Shown one piece after another: positions 34,266 to 42,758 of a DNA stretch of 64,000 nt; positions within the stretch are counted from its first letter, which is position 1; the number at the start of each line of letters is the position of its first letter. The stretch is from JBQTIU01 sp052387815 (GTDB lineage Bacteria > Pseudomonadota > Alphaproteobacteria > CACIAM-22H2). A model generated the notes under the pieces. It was not told the DNA's origin. It saw nothing but the letters and a program-made list of their open reading frames with translations, and searched no databases. The position numbers were made by a program, and so were the translations under genes. The stretch is from the NCBI GenBank assembly GCA_052387815.1, contig JBQTIU010000028.1, forward strand, positions 62,001 through 126,000, given 5' to 3'.

Positions 34266-35849
34266 ATGACTCTCAAGCTTCTCTTGTGGTCGCTCGCGCT
34301 CGCCGGGCTGGCGACGGCGCCGCTGGCGGGCGCGTCCGCGCAAACGCCCAAGCGCGGCGGCACGCTGACCTTCGCGGTCAGCGCCGAGCCGCCGAACTAC
34401 GACTGCCATGCGAACACCTCGTTCGCCTTCGTCCATCCGGTGGTGCCGCATTACTCGACCCTCTTGAAGTTCGACGGCGCCACCTATCCGAAGGTCGTCG
34501 GCGATCTGGCCGAATCCTGGCAGGTGTCGCCGGACGGCCTCGCCTACACCTTCAAGCTCAAGGGGAACGTCAAGTTCCACGACGGCTCGGCGCTGACCGC
34601 CGCCGACGTCAAGGCGAGCTACGAGCGGATCGTCAAGCCGCCCGCCGGCGTGATCTCGATTCGCACCGCCTCTTACGATGACATTGTCGCGATCGAGACC
34701 CCGGACCCGCGCACGGCGGTCTTCAAGCTCAAGGCGCCCGACGCCTCGATGCTGGCCAACTTCGCCTCGCCCTGGAACTGCATCTACAGCGCGGCCAAGC
34801 TCGCCCAGGATCCGAAGTTCCCCGAAAAGAACATCCTCGGGTCCGGCCCGTTCCGATTCGTCGAGCACGTCGCCGGATCGCATTGGGTCGGCCAGCGCTT
34901 CGACGGCTATCACGTCGCGGGACAGCCGTATCTCGACGGCTACCGCGCCGTGTTCATGACCGGGGCGGCGTACATCAACGCGCTCCAGGGCGGCCAGGTG
35001 ATGATCGAGTTCCGCGGCCAGTCCCCGCCCGAACGCGACCGGCTGGTGGCGGCGCTCGGCACCAAGGCCGTGGTGCAGGAAAGCCCGTGGATCTGTAATC
35101 TGATCGTCAGCTTCAACACGGAAAAGAAGCCGTTCGACGATGCCCGCGTGCGCCGCGCGCTGTCGCTCGCCATCGACCGCTGGCAGGGCTCGGAGGCGTT
35201 GTCCAAGATCGCCATCGTCAAGGGCGTGGGCGGCCTCCTGCGTCCCGGCTACGATCTGGCCGCAAGCGATGCCGACCTCGCCAAGCTGCCTGGTTACGCC
35301 AAGGACATCCGGGCCTCGCGCGCCGAGGCGACCAGGCTCCTCAAGGAGGCGGGTCAGGAGAAACTGAGTTTCAAGTTCACCAACCGCAACATCCCGATGC
35401 CCTACACCGCGATGGGCGTGTTCCTGATCGACCAGTGGCGGCAGGTCGGCGTCGCGGTCGAACAGCAGCAGCTCGACTCCAGGCTCTACCTGTCGGCGCT
35501 CAGCGGCGGCAATTACGAGGCCGGGCTCGACTTCAACTGCGACTTCATGGACGAGCCGAACGTGCAGTTGATCAAGTACCTGTCGGCCGACAAGTCGTCG
35601 ATCAACTACGGCCGCTATGTCGACCGCACGCTCGACGAGCTGTACGAACGGCAGAAGCGTGCGACCGACCCCAAGCAGCGCTACGCGCTGGTGCGAGAGT
35701 TCGAGACCCGCGCGCTCCATGAGAGCTATGCCTTCTCGACCCTGTGGTGGCACCGGACGATCGTGCACTCGGCGCAGGTCAAGGGCTGGGAGATCACGCC
35801 CAGCCATTATCTGAACCAGGACCTGGCCGACGTGTGGCTGGACCAATAG
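34266..35849 (+). CDS. periplasmic substrate-binding protein of peptide/opine-type ABC transporter (SBP family 5)
   Basis: Captures the substrate in the periplasm for the adjacent importer. The 527-residue precursor has a signal peptide (KLLLWSLALAGLATAPLAGASAQ, cleaved after about residue 25, written here in the family's usual SAQT context) and the family 5 segments KRGGTLTFAVSAEPPNYDC, LAESWQVSPDGLAYTFKL and VRRALSLAIDR. The ATG at 34266 has GGAGG at 34252-34256; three in-frame ATGs upstream lack this spacing. A hairpin follows before the permease genes. Confidence 0.93.
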   Translation: MTLKLLLWSLALAGLATAPLAGASAQTPKRGGTLTFAVSAEPPNYDCHANTSFAFVHPVVPHYSTLLKFDGATYPKVVGDLAESWQVSPDGLAYTFKLKGNVKFHDGSALTAADVKASYERIVKPPAGVISIRTASYDDIVAIETPDPRTAVFKLKAPDASMLANFASPWNCIYSAAKLAQDPKFPEKNILGSGPFRFVEHVAGSHWVGQRFDGYHVAGQPYLDGYRAVFMTGAAYINALQGGQVMIEFRGQSPPERDRLVAALGTKAVVQESPWICNLIVSFNTEKKPFDDARVRRALSLAIDRWQGSEALSKIAIVKGVGGLLRPGYDLAASDADLAKLPGYAKDIRASRAEATRLLKEAGQEKLSFKFTNRNIPMPYTAMGVFLIDQWRQVGVAVEQQQLDSRLYLSALSGGNYEAGLDFNCDFMDEPNVQLIKYLSADKSSINYGRYVDRTLDELYERQKRATDPKQRYALVREFETRALHESYAFSTLWWHRTIVHSAQVKGWEITPSHYLNQDLADVWLDQ

Positions 35850-35855
35850 CGAGAA

Positions 35856-35881
35856 CCCGGGCGGCCACGAGGCCACCCGGG
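35856..35881 (+). terminator. hairpin between binding-protein and permease genes
   Basis: Arms CCCGGGCGGCC (35856-35866) and GGCCACCCGGG (35871-35881) pair with one mismatch around a 4-nt loop. There is no U-tract. Such intercistronic hairpins after binding-protein genes commonly stabilise the upstream message or partly end transcription, giving excess binding protein over permease. Confidence 0.5.
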
Positions 35882-35891
35882 CCCTCCCGCG

Positions 35892-36845
35892 ATGCTGAGT
35901 TACGCCGCCCAACGCATCCTGTTGATGATCCCGACGCTGCTCGGGGTCGCGCTCCTGGTGTTCTTCATGCTCCGGGTCATGCCCGGCGACATCGTCGAAC
36001 TCAAGCTGCGCGGCGACGGCGCCTCCGTCACCCAGGAAGTCCTCGCTGCCGAGCGGGCGCGGCTCGGGCTCGACCAGCCGCTCCCTGTCCAGTTGTTCGA
36101 CTGGCTCGCCGGCATGGCGACCTTCGACCTCGGGCGGTCGATGTGGACCGGCCGTCCGGTCGCCTACGAGATCGCCATCCGTTTCGAACTCTCGCTCCAG
36201 GTCGCGCTCATGGCGACGGTGCTCGCGGTGTTGATCGCGCTTCCCCTAGGGACGTTGGCGGCGCTGTTCCAGGACACCTGGGTCGACTACGTGGTCCGCG
36301 TGCTGGCGATCGCCGGCTTGGCGGTGCCCTCGTTCTGGCTCGGGATGATCCTCATCTTGGCGCTTCTGCTCGGCTTCTCCTGGCTGCCGCCGATCACCTT
36401 CACGCCGCTCTACCAAGACCCGGTCACCAACCTCTCGCAGTTGATCTGGCCGGCCTTGGCGGTCGCCTACCGGTATTCGGCGGTCGCCACGCGCATGACC
36501 CGGTCCGCGCTCCTCGAAGTGCTGCGCGAGGACTACATCCGCACGGCGCGGGCCAAGGGGCTGTTCGAGCGCCTGGTGGTGTCCCGCCATGCCATGCGCA
36601 ACGCGCTCTTACCGGTGATCACCGTCATCGGCCTCGAGTTCGCCTTCCTGATCGGCGGCCTGGTGGTCACCGAACAGGTGTTCAACTTGAACGGCATCGG
36701 CAAGCTGTTCGTCCAGGCGGTGACGCGGGGCGACTACACCCTGATCCAGGGTCTGGTGATGCTGGTCGCGACCGCCGCCATCCTCGTCAATCTCGCGGTC
36801 GACCTGCTCTATGCGCTGTTCGACCCCCGCATCCGGTACCGCTGA
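35892..36845 (+). CDS. ABC transporter permease (DppB/OppB-like)
   Basis: Inner-membrane subunit of the peptide-type importer. The 317-residue protein starts with the typical helix MLSYAAQRILLMIPTLLGVA, has GLDQPLPVQ in the periplasmic loop, six predicted membrane helices, and the EAA loop that contacts the ATPase (DYIRTARAKGLFERLVV). Its stop shares bases with the next start (TGATG), coupling the two permeases. Confidence 0.95.
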   Translation: MLSYAAQRILLMIPTLLGVALLVFFMLRVMPGDIVELKLRGDGASVTQEVLAAERARLGLDQPLPVQLFDWLAGMATFDLGRSMWTGRPVAYEIAIRFELSLQVALMATVLAVLIALPLGTLAALFQDTWVDYVVRVLAIAGLAVPSFWLGMILILALLLGFSWLPPITFTPLYQDPVTNLSQLIWPALAVAYRYSAVATRMTRSALLEVLREDYIRTARAKGLFERLVVSRHAMRNALLPVITVIGLEFAFLIGGLVVTEQVFNLNGIGKLFVQAVTRGDYTLIQGLVMLVATAAILVNLAVDLLYALFDPRIRYR

Positions 36846-37738
36846 TGGCCGTCCCGGTCGCACAGGCGGTCCCTCGCGTTCCCGCCCGCCATCCTCCGGC
36901 GGTCGCGTTTCTCTTGACCCAGCCGCTCGGCGCCGTTGGCCTGCTGGTCATCGTCGTCATGAGCCTGGCCGCGATCTTCGCCGACCTCGTCGCCCCCTAC
37001 GACCCGCTCGCCGTCGACTTCGGCGCCATGCTCGGCCCTCCGTCGGCGAGCCATCCCTTGGGCACCGACAATTTCGGGCGTGACGTGCTGAGCCGGGTCA
37101 TTTACGGCGCCCGCACCGCCCTTGCGGTCGGGCTCGTGTCGGCGTTCTTCGGCTCCAGCCTCGGCGCCGTGATCGGCGTCGTGTCGGCCTATTTCGGCGG
37201 GCGGATCGACCTCGTGATCCAGCGCTTCGTCGACATCCTGCTGTCGTTCCCGATCATCGTGCTGGCGATGGTCGTGGTCACGGTGGTGCGCAAGGTTTCC
37301 GTGCTCGGCATTGACGTCAACCTCATCGTCGCCATCGCCATCCCGATGGTGCCCAAGGTCGCGCGCGTGGTGCGATCCTCGGCGCTTGCCATTCGCGAGA
37401 TGCCCTATATCGATGCCGCGCGGGCGGCCGGATACTCGCATCGTCGCATCATCTTCCGCCACATCACCCCCAACGTGGTGGCGCCTTATCTCATCATGCT
37501 GACCGCGTTCGTCGCCCAAGCGATCCTGCTCGAGGCCTCGCTGTCTTTCCTCGGCCTCGGCGTCACCGAGCCGACCCCCTCCTGGGGCCTGATGCTGTCG
37601 GGCACCGCCGCCGATTTCTACCGCGAGGCGCCGTGGATGATCATCTTCCCCGGGCTCGCCATCAGCCTCGCCGTCTTTGCCTTCAACCTGTTCGGCGATT
37701 CCTTGCGCGACTGGCTCGATCCCAAGCTCAAGGTGTGA
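36845..37738 (+). CDS. ABC transporter permease (DppC/OppC-like)
   Basis: Second membrane subunit of the importer. The 297-residue protein has the characteristic HPLGTDNFGRDVLSRVIYGARTAL loop (spread over two motifs), six helices and the EAA loop PYIDAARAAGYSHRRI. Length and motifs match DppC/OppC. It is the last gene of the transporter cluster; a 16-bp palindrome lies 21 nt downstream. Confidence 0.95.
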   Translation: MAVPVAQAVPRVPARHPPAVAFLLTQPLGAVGLLVIVVMSLAAIFADLVAPYDPLAVDFGAMLGPPSASHPLGTDNFGRDVLSRVIYGARTALAVGLVSAFFGSSLGAVIGVVSAYFGGRIDLVIQRFVDILLSFPIIVLAMVVVTVVRKVSVLGIDVNLIVAIAIPMVPKVARVVRSSALAIREMPYIDAARAAGYSHRRIIFRHITPNVVAPYLIMLTAFVAQAILLEASLSFLGLGVTEPTPSWGLMLSGTAADFYREAPWMIIFPGLAISLAVFAFNLFGDSLRDWLDPKLKV

Positions 37739-37759
37739 CAGAGGCGCGCGCCGACCGGG

Positions 37760-37775
37760 AGCCCGACGTCGGGCT
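37760..37775 (+). terminator. possible terminator hairpin after the ABC importer genes
   Basis: AGCCCGACGTCGGGCT is a perfect 16-bp palindrome 21 nt after the permease stop. It lacks a U-tract, so it may act with Rho or only protect the 3' end. The rest of the gap to 37998 shows no gene. Confidence 0.4.
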
Positions 37776-37997
37776 GTGACGGTCGGCCGCTTCGAGGCGG
37801 TGGGCGGGATGACGGGCTTTTCTTTGCCCATGTCCGCACCCGAAAGTCGGTCCACATGATATGCCGTGCGGGCGATCCGCCGCCGACCAAGGGGTGCGCA
37901 CGACCGTGCCGGCGTCAGCCGACGAGCAATACCCTGCGCACCATGATTTGAGCCGGCGCCCCCGGGGCCTGCATCTGAGGCGGCGCAAGGCGATGTC

Positions 37998-38297
37998 GTG
38001 GAATTCACCGCCCGGCGCACCGAGAAAACGTCGGAGAGGCCGCATGGGGTCGGCTACGCGTTGGTGTTCCGGCCGCAAGCGGGCGGACCGCCTTATGTGC
38101 GTTTCGACAACGCCCACCCGGTCGAGCATCGCGGCGGTCGTTATGCGAGGAGCCCGCGGGCTTACGATCATTGGCACCGGACGACGAAGGATCCGGGTCG
38201 ACCTTACGCATTCATGACGGCGGCGCAGCTTCTCGATGACTTTTGGCGGGAAGTCAAGAGAGGGATGGTCGAGAAGGGAATACCAAATGACCTATAG
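37998..38297 (+). CDS. TumE-like toxin (DUF6516 family) of a toxin-antitoxin pair
   Basis: The 99-residue product has the pattern of TumE/DUF6516 proteins: ERPHGVGYALVF, YVRFDNAHPVEH, AYDHWHRTTKD and RPYAFMTAAQLLDDFWREV. These are small proteins encoded directly before a helix-turn-helix antitoxin; the biochemical activity is not established to my knowledge. The start is uncertain: GTG 37998 is the only start codon after an in-frame stop at 37944 that leaves the core intact, so the N-terminal strand may be short. Its stop (TAG 38295-38297) overlaps the ATG of the antitoxin gene by 11 nt, the usual layout of such pairs. Confidence 0.68.
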   Translation: MEFTARRTEKTSERPHGVGYALVFRPQAGGPPYVRFDNAHPVEHRGGRYARSPRAYDHWHRTTKDPGRPYAFMTAAQLLDDFWREVKRGMVEKGIPNDL

Positions 38298-38739
38298 GAC
38301 CGGAACGATCGGTGAATTCGCGACCTGAGCCAAGCGGGTGGTGCGCGACCCTGCGGCCGCCAAGGTCGCACCGAAGAGATGGTTCGACAGCGCGGCGACA
38401 GCGCGGCGCGCGGCCGAAGGGAACCCGTCCGCGGAAGCGATGGTGAAACTGCTGTCGCCGGAGAACCTGGCGCTCTTGCAAGCGATCCGCCGCCACAAGC
38501 CGGAGTCGATGCGGCGATTGGCGCAAGTGACGGGCCGTAAGGAGTCGAATCTCTCGCGGACGCTGAAGAAGCTTGAACGGGCGGGCATCGTGCGTTTGAC
38601 GGCGGGGCATGGCCGTACCCGCGTGCCGACAGTGGTCGCCCGCAAGGTGCGCCTGGAGATCGATCTGGGCGGCGCGGACAGCGCGGTTGCGGTCGAGGGG
38701 ACGCCGCGCTCGCGCCAGCGGGCCGGATTTCGCGCCTGA
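38287..38739 (+). pseudogene. TumA-like HTH antitoxin with an in-frame opal codon after 13 codons
   Basis: From ATG 38287, which has GAAGGGA upstream, the frame reads MTYRTGTIGEFAT, then TGA at 38326-38328, and continues as AKRVVRDPAAAK, APKRWFDSAATARRA, LSPENLALLQAIRRHKPES and the helix-turn-helix VTGRKESNLSRTLKKLERAGIVRL. Family members begin with a similar short strand (IG.. then a basic helix) directly joined to this core, so the stop appears to interrupt a normal gene. Translation could restart at GTG 38338 or 38341 and yield about 133 residues retaining the DNA-binding domain, so partial function is possible. Alternatives are a sequencing error or an inactive allele. Confidence 0.72.
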
Positions 38740-38818
38740 AACGGTGGGCCTCGCGGTCGCCTGGTGGGAGCAGTTGGCGCTGCGGCCCGCGACCCGACCC
38801 TCCGCGCCCGCCCGATCT

Positions 38819-38859
38819 CCCGCGGCTCGCGCGACCCGCTTGGCCACGCGAGCCGCGGG
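38819..38859. terminator. strong hairpin at convergent junction
   Basis: CCCGCGGCTCGCG (38819-38831) and CGCGAGCCGCGGG (38847-38859) form a perfect 13-bp stem with a 15-nt loop, ending 1 nt before the stop codon of the minus-strand isomerase gene. It is placed to end transcription from both the antitoxin side and the Tct cluster side, but has no U-tract. Confidence 0.6.
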
Positions 38860-38860
38860 T

Positions 38861-39676
38861 TCATGCGTCCGCGGCCCAGGCCGCGAGCTCCTCGCGGCCC
38901 TCGAGCATGTCGTCGAGCGACCCGAACGCCGTCATGTAGTGCCCGCGGAACCCTGAGGATTCGAGGCGCCTGAACAGCGCCCGGAAATCGATGTTGCCCT
39001 CGCCGGGCTTGAGATGGAGCTCGCGGTCGCCGAGATTGTCGGCGAGCCGCACTTCGCCCAGGCGGGCGAGACCCAGGTCATCGAGGAAGCCGCCGATCCC
39101 TTCGGGAACCAGATGGGCGTGGTTGACGGTGAACGACCAGCCGAGATGGGAGGAGCCGATGCGATCGAAATAGGTCCGGCATTCCCGCAGATCATACGCC
39201 AGGTAATGGACCTCGGCGTGGTCGGGTTCGCGGTTCAGGTTCTCGAGCAGCAGCTTGGCGCCGGCCTTCTCCGCATATTCAGCCGCCCGCGCCAGCCGCT
39301 CCAGCGAGGCGGCGAGGCGCGCGTCGTAGTCCGCGGTGAAGTGATAGCCGGCGTGGACGACGATCCATCCGGCACCGAGGCGCCCGGCGACATCGATGTA
39401 GGTCTTGAGGTAAAGGTCGACCGCCTCGCGCACGAAGGGCGAGGTCTCGGCGATGTTGACCGCGGACAACGTGTGCAGACCGAGGCGCACGCCGTGGCGC
39501 TCCAGCGCCCCTCGGATGCCCGACGCCCTCTCGGCGGTGAACGATTCGAGCGCGTTCGGCGCCAGGTCGATCTCGACGTCGATGCAGCGGACACCGTTGG
39601 CCGCCGCCCAGGCGATGCCGTCCTCCAGCCTCAAGCGCCGGCCGATATCGACCCCGATCCGCTCTTTGAGACTCAT
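38861..39676 (-). CDS. sugar phosphate isomerase/epimerase-like TIM-barrel protein (AP endonuclease 2 family)
   Basis: The 271-residue protein has the xylose-isomerase-like TIM-barrel pattern: GLHTLSAVNIAE, GAGWIVVHAGYHF, KLLLENLNREP (metal-binding Glu), GWSFTVNHAHL (His) and EVRLADNLGDRELHLKPGEGNID (Asp, His and the GEG end motif, spread over two strands). Such enzymes isomerise or dehydrate sugars and sugar acids; the substrate here is unknown. The ATG at 39676 overlaps the tctA stop as ATGA, so it belongs to the transporter operon and may act on the imported compound. Confidence 0.85.
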   Translation of the reverse strand: MSLKERIGVDIGRRLRLEDGIAWAAANGVRCIDVEIDLAPNALESFTAERASGIRGALERHGVRLGLHTLSAVNIAETSPFVREAVDLYLKTYIDVAGRLGAGWIVVHAGYHFTADYDARLAASLERLARAAEYAEKAGAKLLLENLNREPDHAEVHYLAYDLRECRTYFDRIGSSHLGWSFTVNHAHLVPEGIGGFLDDLGLARLGEVRLADNLGDRELHLKPGEGNIDFRALFRRLESSGFRGHYMTAFGSLDDMLEGREELAAWAADA

Positions 39677-41172
39677 GTCCCGACCGTGAGCCGTCGGCGC
39701 TTGCGCCACAGCCGGTAGGCGAGCGGCCCCAGCAGGGCGGCGGCGGTCGCCAGCAGCAAGAGGGCGGATACCGGGCGCGTCACGAAGATCGCCATGTTGC
39801 CATGCGAAAGCGTCAGCGACTGGCGCAGCGCGTTCTCGAACAGCGGCTCGAGGACCAGCCCCAGGACCAAGGGCGCGGCGGGAAAGTCGTACTTTTTCAT
39901 GTAGTAGCCGAGCACGCCGAGGCCCGACATCAGCCACACATCGTCGAGGCTGTTCGCCTGGCTGTAGACCCCGGCGATGCACAGGGCGAGGATGATCGGG
40001 TAAAGAACGGCGTAGGGGATGCGCAGCAGGAACGCGAACAGGCCGGCGAGCGGCAGGTTGAGGACGAGCAGAACCGCGTTGCCGATATACATGCTGGCGA
40101 TGACGGCCCACACGAGGTCGGGGTGCTGCTCGAAGAGCTGCGGCCCCGGGCGCAGCCCGTACATGATGAGGGCCCCGAGCATGATCGCGGTCGTGTTCGA
40201 CCCCGGAATCCCGAGCGCGAACATCGGCACCATGGCGCCGGCCGAGGCGGAATTGTTGGCGGCCTCGGGCGCCGCCACCGCCTCCATGACCCCGGTCCCG
40301 AAGCGCTCCGGGTGTTTTGAGACTCGTTTCTCGACCGCGTAGGCGATGAACGAGGCGATCGTCGCGCCGGCGCCGGGGAGGACCCCGATCACATAGCCGA
40401 TCGCCGTGCCGCGCAGGATCGCCCAGCGGCAAGCGAGCCAGTCGGCGCGGTTCGGATAGATGTTGCGAATCCTGGTCTCCACGACCACCGCGGGTAGGTT
40501 CTTCTCGGCGCTGGCCAGGACCTCGCCGACCCCGAAGAAGGCCACGGCAAGGACCAGGAAGTCGATGCCGTCCAAGAGCCATAGCTGACCGAAAGTGAAG
40601 CGGGGATTGCCGATTTGCGGGTCGGTCCCCATCGTCGCCACGGCGAGCCCGACGGCGCCCATGAGCAGGCCCTTGATCAGCGACCCCCCGACCAGGGCCA
40701 AGGCGGTCAGCCCCATCACCACCAAGGCGAAATATTCGGGCGGGCCGAAGGCGAGCGCGACTTGGGCGAGGGCCGGGGCGGCGAGCATCAGCCCGACCGT
40801 GCCGGCGGTACCGGCGATGAACGAGGCGATGGCGGCGATCCCGAGCGCCGGGCCGGCGCGGCCCTGGCGGGCGAGCTCGTAGCCGTCGAGGCTGGTCATG
40901 ACGGAGGCCGACTCGCCCGGGATTTTGACCAGGATCGAGGTGATGGTGCCACCGTAATAGGCCCCGTAGTAGATGCCGGCGAACATGATGGTCGAGGCGA
41001 TGGGGTCGCCGCCGAAGGTGAGCGGCAGCAGCACGGCGATGGCGGTGCTCGGGCCGATCCCCGGCAGCACGCCGATGACCTGGCCGAGCACGACGCCCAA
41101 CAGGCAGAAGAGGAGGTATTTGAGGGAAAGCGCGACGGCAAAGCCCTGGGCGATGTGGGCAAGGATATCCAT
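39673..41172 (-). CDS. tctA: tripartite tricarboxylate transporter large permease TctA
   Basis: Large membrane subunit of a TTT-family secondary importer. The 499-residue protein has about twelve helices with the duplicated family motif GxLPGIGPSTAIAVLLPL in the first half and GVLPGAGATIASFIAY in the second, plus FAGIYYGAYYGGTITSILVKIPGES (spread over two loops). It overlaps the downstream isomerase by 4 nt and lies 3 nt after tctB. Substrates of TTT systems are usually organic acids bound by TctC. Confidence 0.95.
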   Translation of the reverse strand: MDILAHIAQGFAVALSLKYLLFCLLGVVLGQVIGVLPGIGPSTAIAVLLPLTFGGDPIASTIMFAGIYYGAYYGGTITSILVKIPGESASVMTSLDGYELARQGRAGPALGIAAIASFIAGTAGTVGLMLAAPALAQVALAFGPPEYFALVVMGLTALALVGGSLIKGLLMGAVGLAVATMGTDPQIGNPRFTFGQLWLLDGIDFLVLAVAFFGVGEVLASAEKNLPAVVVETRIRNIYPNRADWLACRWAILRGTAIGYVIGVLPGAGATIASFIAYAVEKRVSKHPERFGTGVMEAVAAPEAANNSASAGAMVPMFALGIPGSNTTAIMLGALIMYGLRPGPQLFEQHPDLVWAVIASMYIGNAVLLVLNLPLAGLFAFLLRIPYAVLYPIILALCIAGVYSQANSLDDVWLMSGLGVLGYYMKKYDFPAAPLVLGLVLEPLFENALRQSLTLSHGNMAIFVTRPVSALLLLATAAALLGPLAYRLWRKRRRLTVGT

Positions 41173-41175
41173 GGC

Positions 41176-41625
41176 TCAGAACCCCCACGGGCCGATCGGC
41201 AACGGCACTCTGAGAAAGACCTTGAAGATGAGGAACAGGGCCAAAGGCGTGCCCAGCGCGGTGCCGGCGGCGACCGCCACGCCCCGCCTCTCAACGACGC
41301 CCACCAGGAACAAGAGATAGAGGGCGATGGGCACCACGAACCCAAGCCACTCCATCGCCACCACGCACACGAACAGGCCGAGCGCGATGACGGCGACTTT
41401 TCGCGCCCCGCCCGGCGGCGAGGGATCGGCGGTCGCCGCCGGCTCGCCACGCGTCGAATACAGGAACATCGCCGCGAAAGCGGCGATGGCGACGCCGAGC
41501 CAGAAGGGGAGGAAGCCGGAGCCCGGCGCGAACTCGTCCATGTAGTGGAGCTCGAACGACTTGACGATCCACAGCAGCCCCAAGAGGCCGAACATGGCGC
41601 CCACAATGCGCTCGCCGGTCAACAT
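41176..41625 (-). CDS. tctB: tripartite tricarboxylate transporter small permease TctB
   Basis: Small membrane subunit of the TTT importer. The 149-residue protein has four predicted helices and the family pattern of an N-terminal helix (VGAMFGLLGLLWIV), FAPGSGFLPFWLGV, and a C-terminal FKVFLRVPLPIGPW. The ATG at 41625 shares bases with the stop of the upstream racemase-like gene (TGATG), so it is coupled to it. Confidence 0.88.
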   Translation of the reverse strand: MLTGERIVGAMFGLLGLLWIVKSFELHYMDEFAPGSGFLPFWLGVAIAAFAAMFLYSTRGEPAATADPSPPGGARKVAVIALGLFVCVVAMEWLGFVVPIALYLLFLVGVVERRGVAVAAGTALGTPLALFLIFKVFLRVPLPIGPWGF

Positions 41626-42758
41626 CAGGCCGCCTCGCAGGCGCGGAATCTGTCGATCGTCGCCCAGTCGAGATCGACGCCGAGCCCGGGGCCGTCCGGG
41701 AGCCGGATATAGCCCGGCTCGGGCCGCAGATCGCCTTGGATCACGTCGCCCTCGAACCCGATCGGCTCGAGCGAGCCGATCTCGCAGGGAAAGACGAGGT
41801 TGCGGGCCGAAGCGGCGAGCTGCGCCTCCGCCGCCGCGGCCAGCCCCATCTCGAAGACATGGCCGAGAACGCAAGGGATTCCCGCCGCCTCGAGCATGCC
41901 GATGATGAGCTGGGCGCCGTCGAGGCCGTGCTTCGTCACCTTGACCTTGACCCGGTCGGCGGCGCCCAGCCGCACCACCGTCATCGCCTCCTGCGGGGTC
42001 GCCACCGCGTCGTCGGTCATGATCGGCACGCCGACCGAGCGCCTGACCTCGGCGAGGCCCAAGAGATCGCCGCGCGCCACCGGTTGCTCGACGTGCTCGG
42101 CCTCGTAGCGCTCGATCGCCCGAATGAGGCGAATCGCCTCGGCCGGCTGGTAGTGATCGTTGGCGTCGACCCGCAGTCCGGCAGCGCCGCCGACCGCCTG
42201 CCGGACCGCGGCGACCCGCGCGATGTCGCGCTCCAGGCTCTCGCCGATCTTGATCTTGATCGTGCCGTAGCCGGCCGCAAGCTGGGCGGCGGCCTGCCTT
42301 GCCATGTCGTCGGGCGGCAGGATCCCGATCACTGGGCCAATGACCGGGATGCGTTCGCTACGGCGGCCGCCCAACAGGTCGCTCACCGGCACGCCGAGCG
42401 CCTTGGCCTCGAGATCGTAGAGCGCGACGTTGATCCCGGCCTTGGTCCACGGCCGGCCCTTGAGGGCGCCCTCCAGCCGGGCCATGGCGAGCGAACGCTG
42501 CCAGGCCGCCACGCCAACCACGGCCGGCGTTGCGTAGCGCCGGACCGCGGCGACGATCTCCTCGGCGAACTCCTCCGGTTTGCCCGGCGGGGCCGAGACG
42601 ATCTCCGCGATCCCCTCGAGCCCCGGCTCATTGGTCAAGAGGCGGAGGATGACCGATACATGCTTGCCCGTCTGCCCCTCGGAGATGCGGAAACTCCGCG
42701 TCCCCTGGACGACGACCGGGATGGCCTCGACGCCGGTGATCGTGACGGCGCGCGTCAC
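41625..42758 (-). CDS. enolase-superfamily enzyme (mandelate racemase/muconate lactonizing type)
   Basis: Catalyses proton abstraction alpha to a carboxylate, as in racemases, epimerases and cycloisomerases. The 377-residue protein has the capping domain then the barrel with catalytic KIK (GTIKIKIG), metal ligands Asp in RVDANDHY, Glu in EHVEQPV and Asp in MTDDAV, and a second Lys in VKVKVTKHG. The two-lysine pattern suits the MLE subgroup, such as dipeptide epimerases or N-succinylamino acid racemases. It lies between tctC and tctB and is coupled to tctB, so the substrate is probably the imported acid or lactam. Exact reaction unknown. Confidence 0.88.
   Translation of the reverse strand: MTRAVTITGVEAIPVVVQGTRSFRISEGQTGKHVSVILRLLTNEPGLEGIAEIVSAPPGKPEEFAEEIVAAVRRYATPAVVGVAAWQRSLAMARLEGALKGRPWTKAGINVALYDLEAKALGVPVSDLLGGRRSERIPVIGPVIGILPPDDMARQAAAQLAAGYGTIKIKIGESLERDIARVAAVRQAVGGAAGLRVDANDHYQPAEAIRLIRAIERYEAEHVEQPVARGDLLGLAEVRRSVGVPIMTDDAVATPQEAMTVVRLGAADRVKVKVTKHGLDGAQLIIGMLEAAGIPCVLGHVFEMGLAAAAEAQLAASARNLVFPCEIGSLEPIGFEGDVIQGDLRPEPGYIRLPDGPGLGVDLDWATIDRFRACEAA

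Noticed and set aside
38326..38328. TGA as a sense (Trp) codon in this organism
   Set aside because: TGA is the normal stop of most intact genes here (for example the ATGA overlaps in the dcw cluster), so general recoding is excluded.
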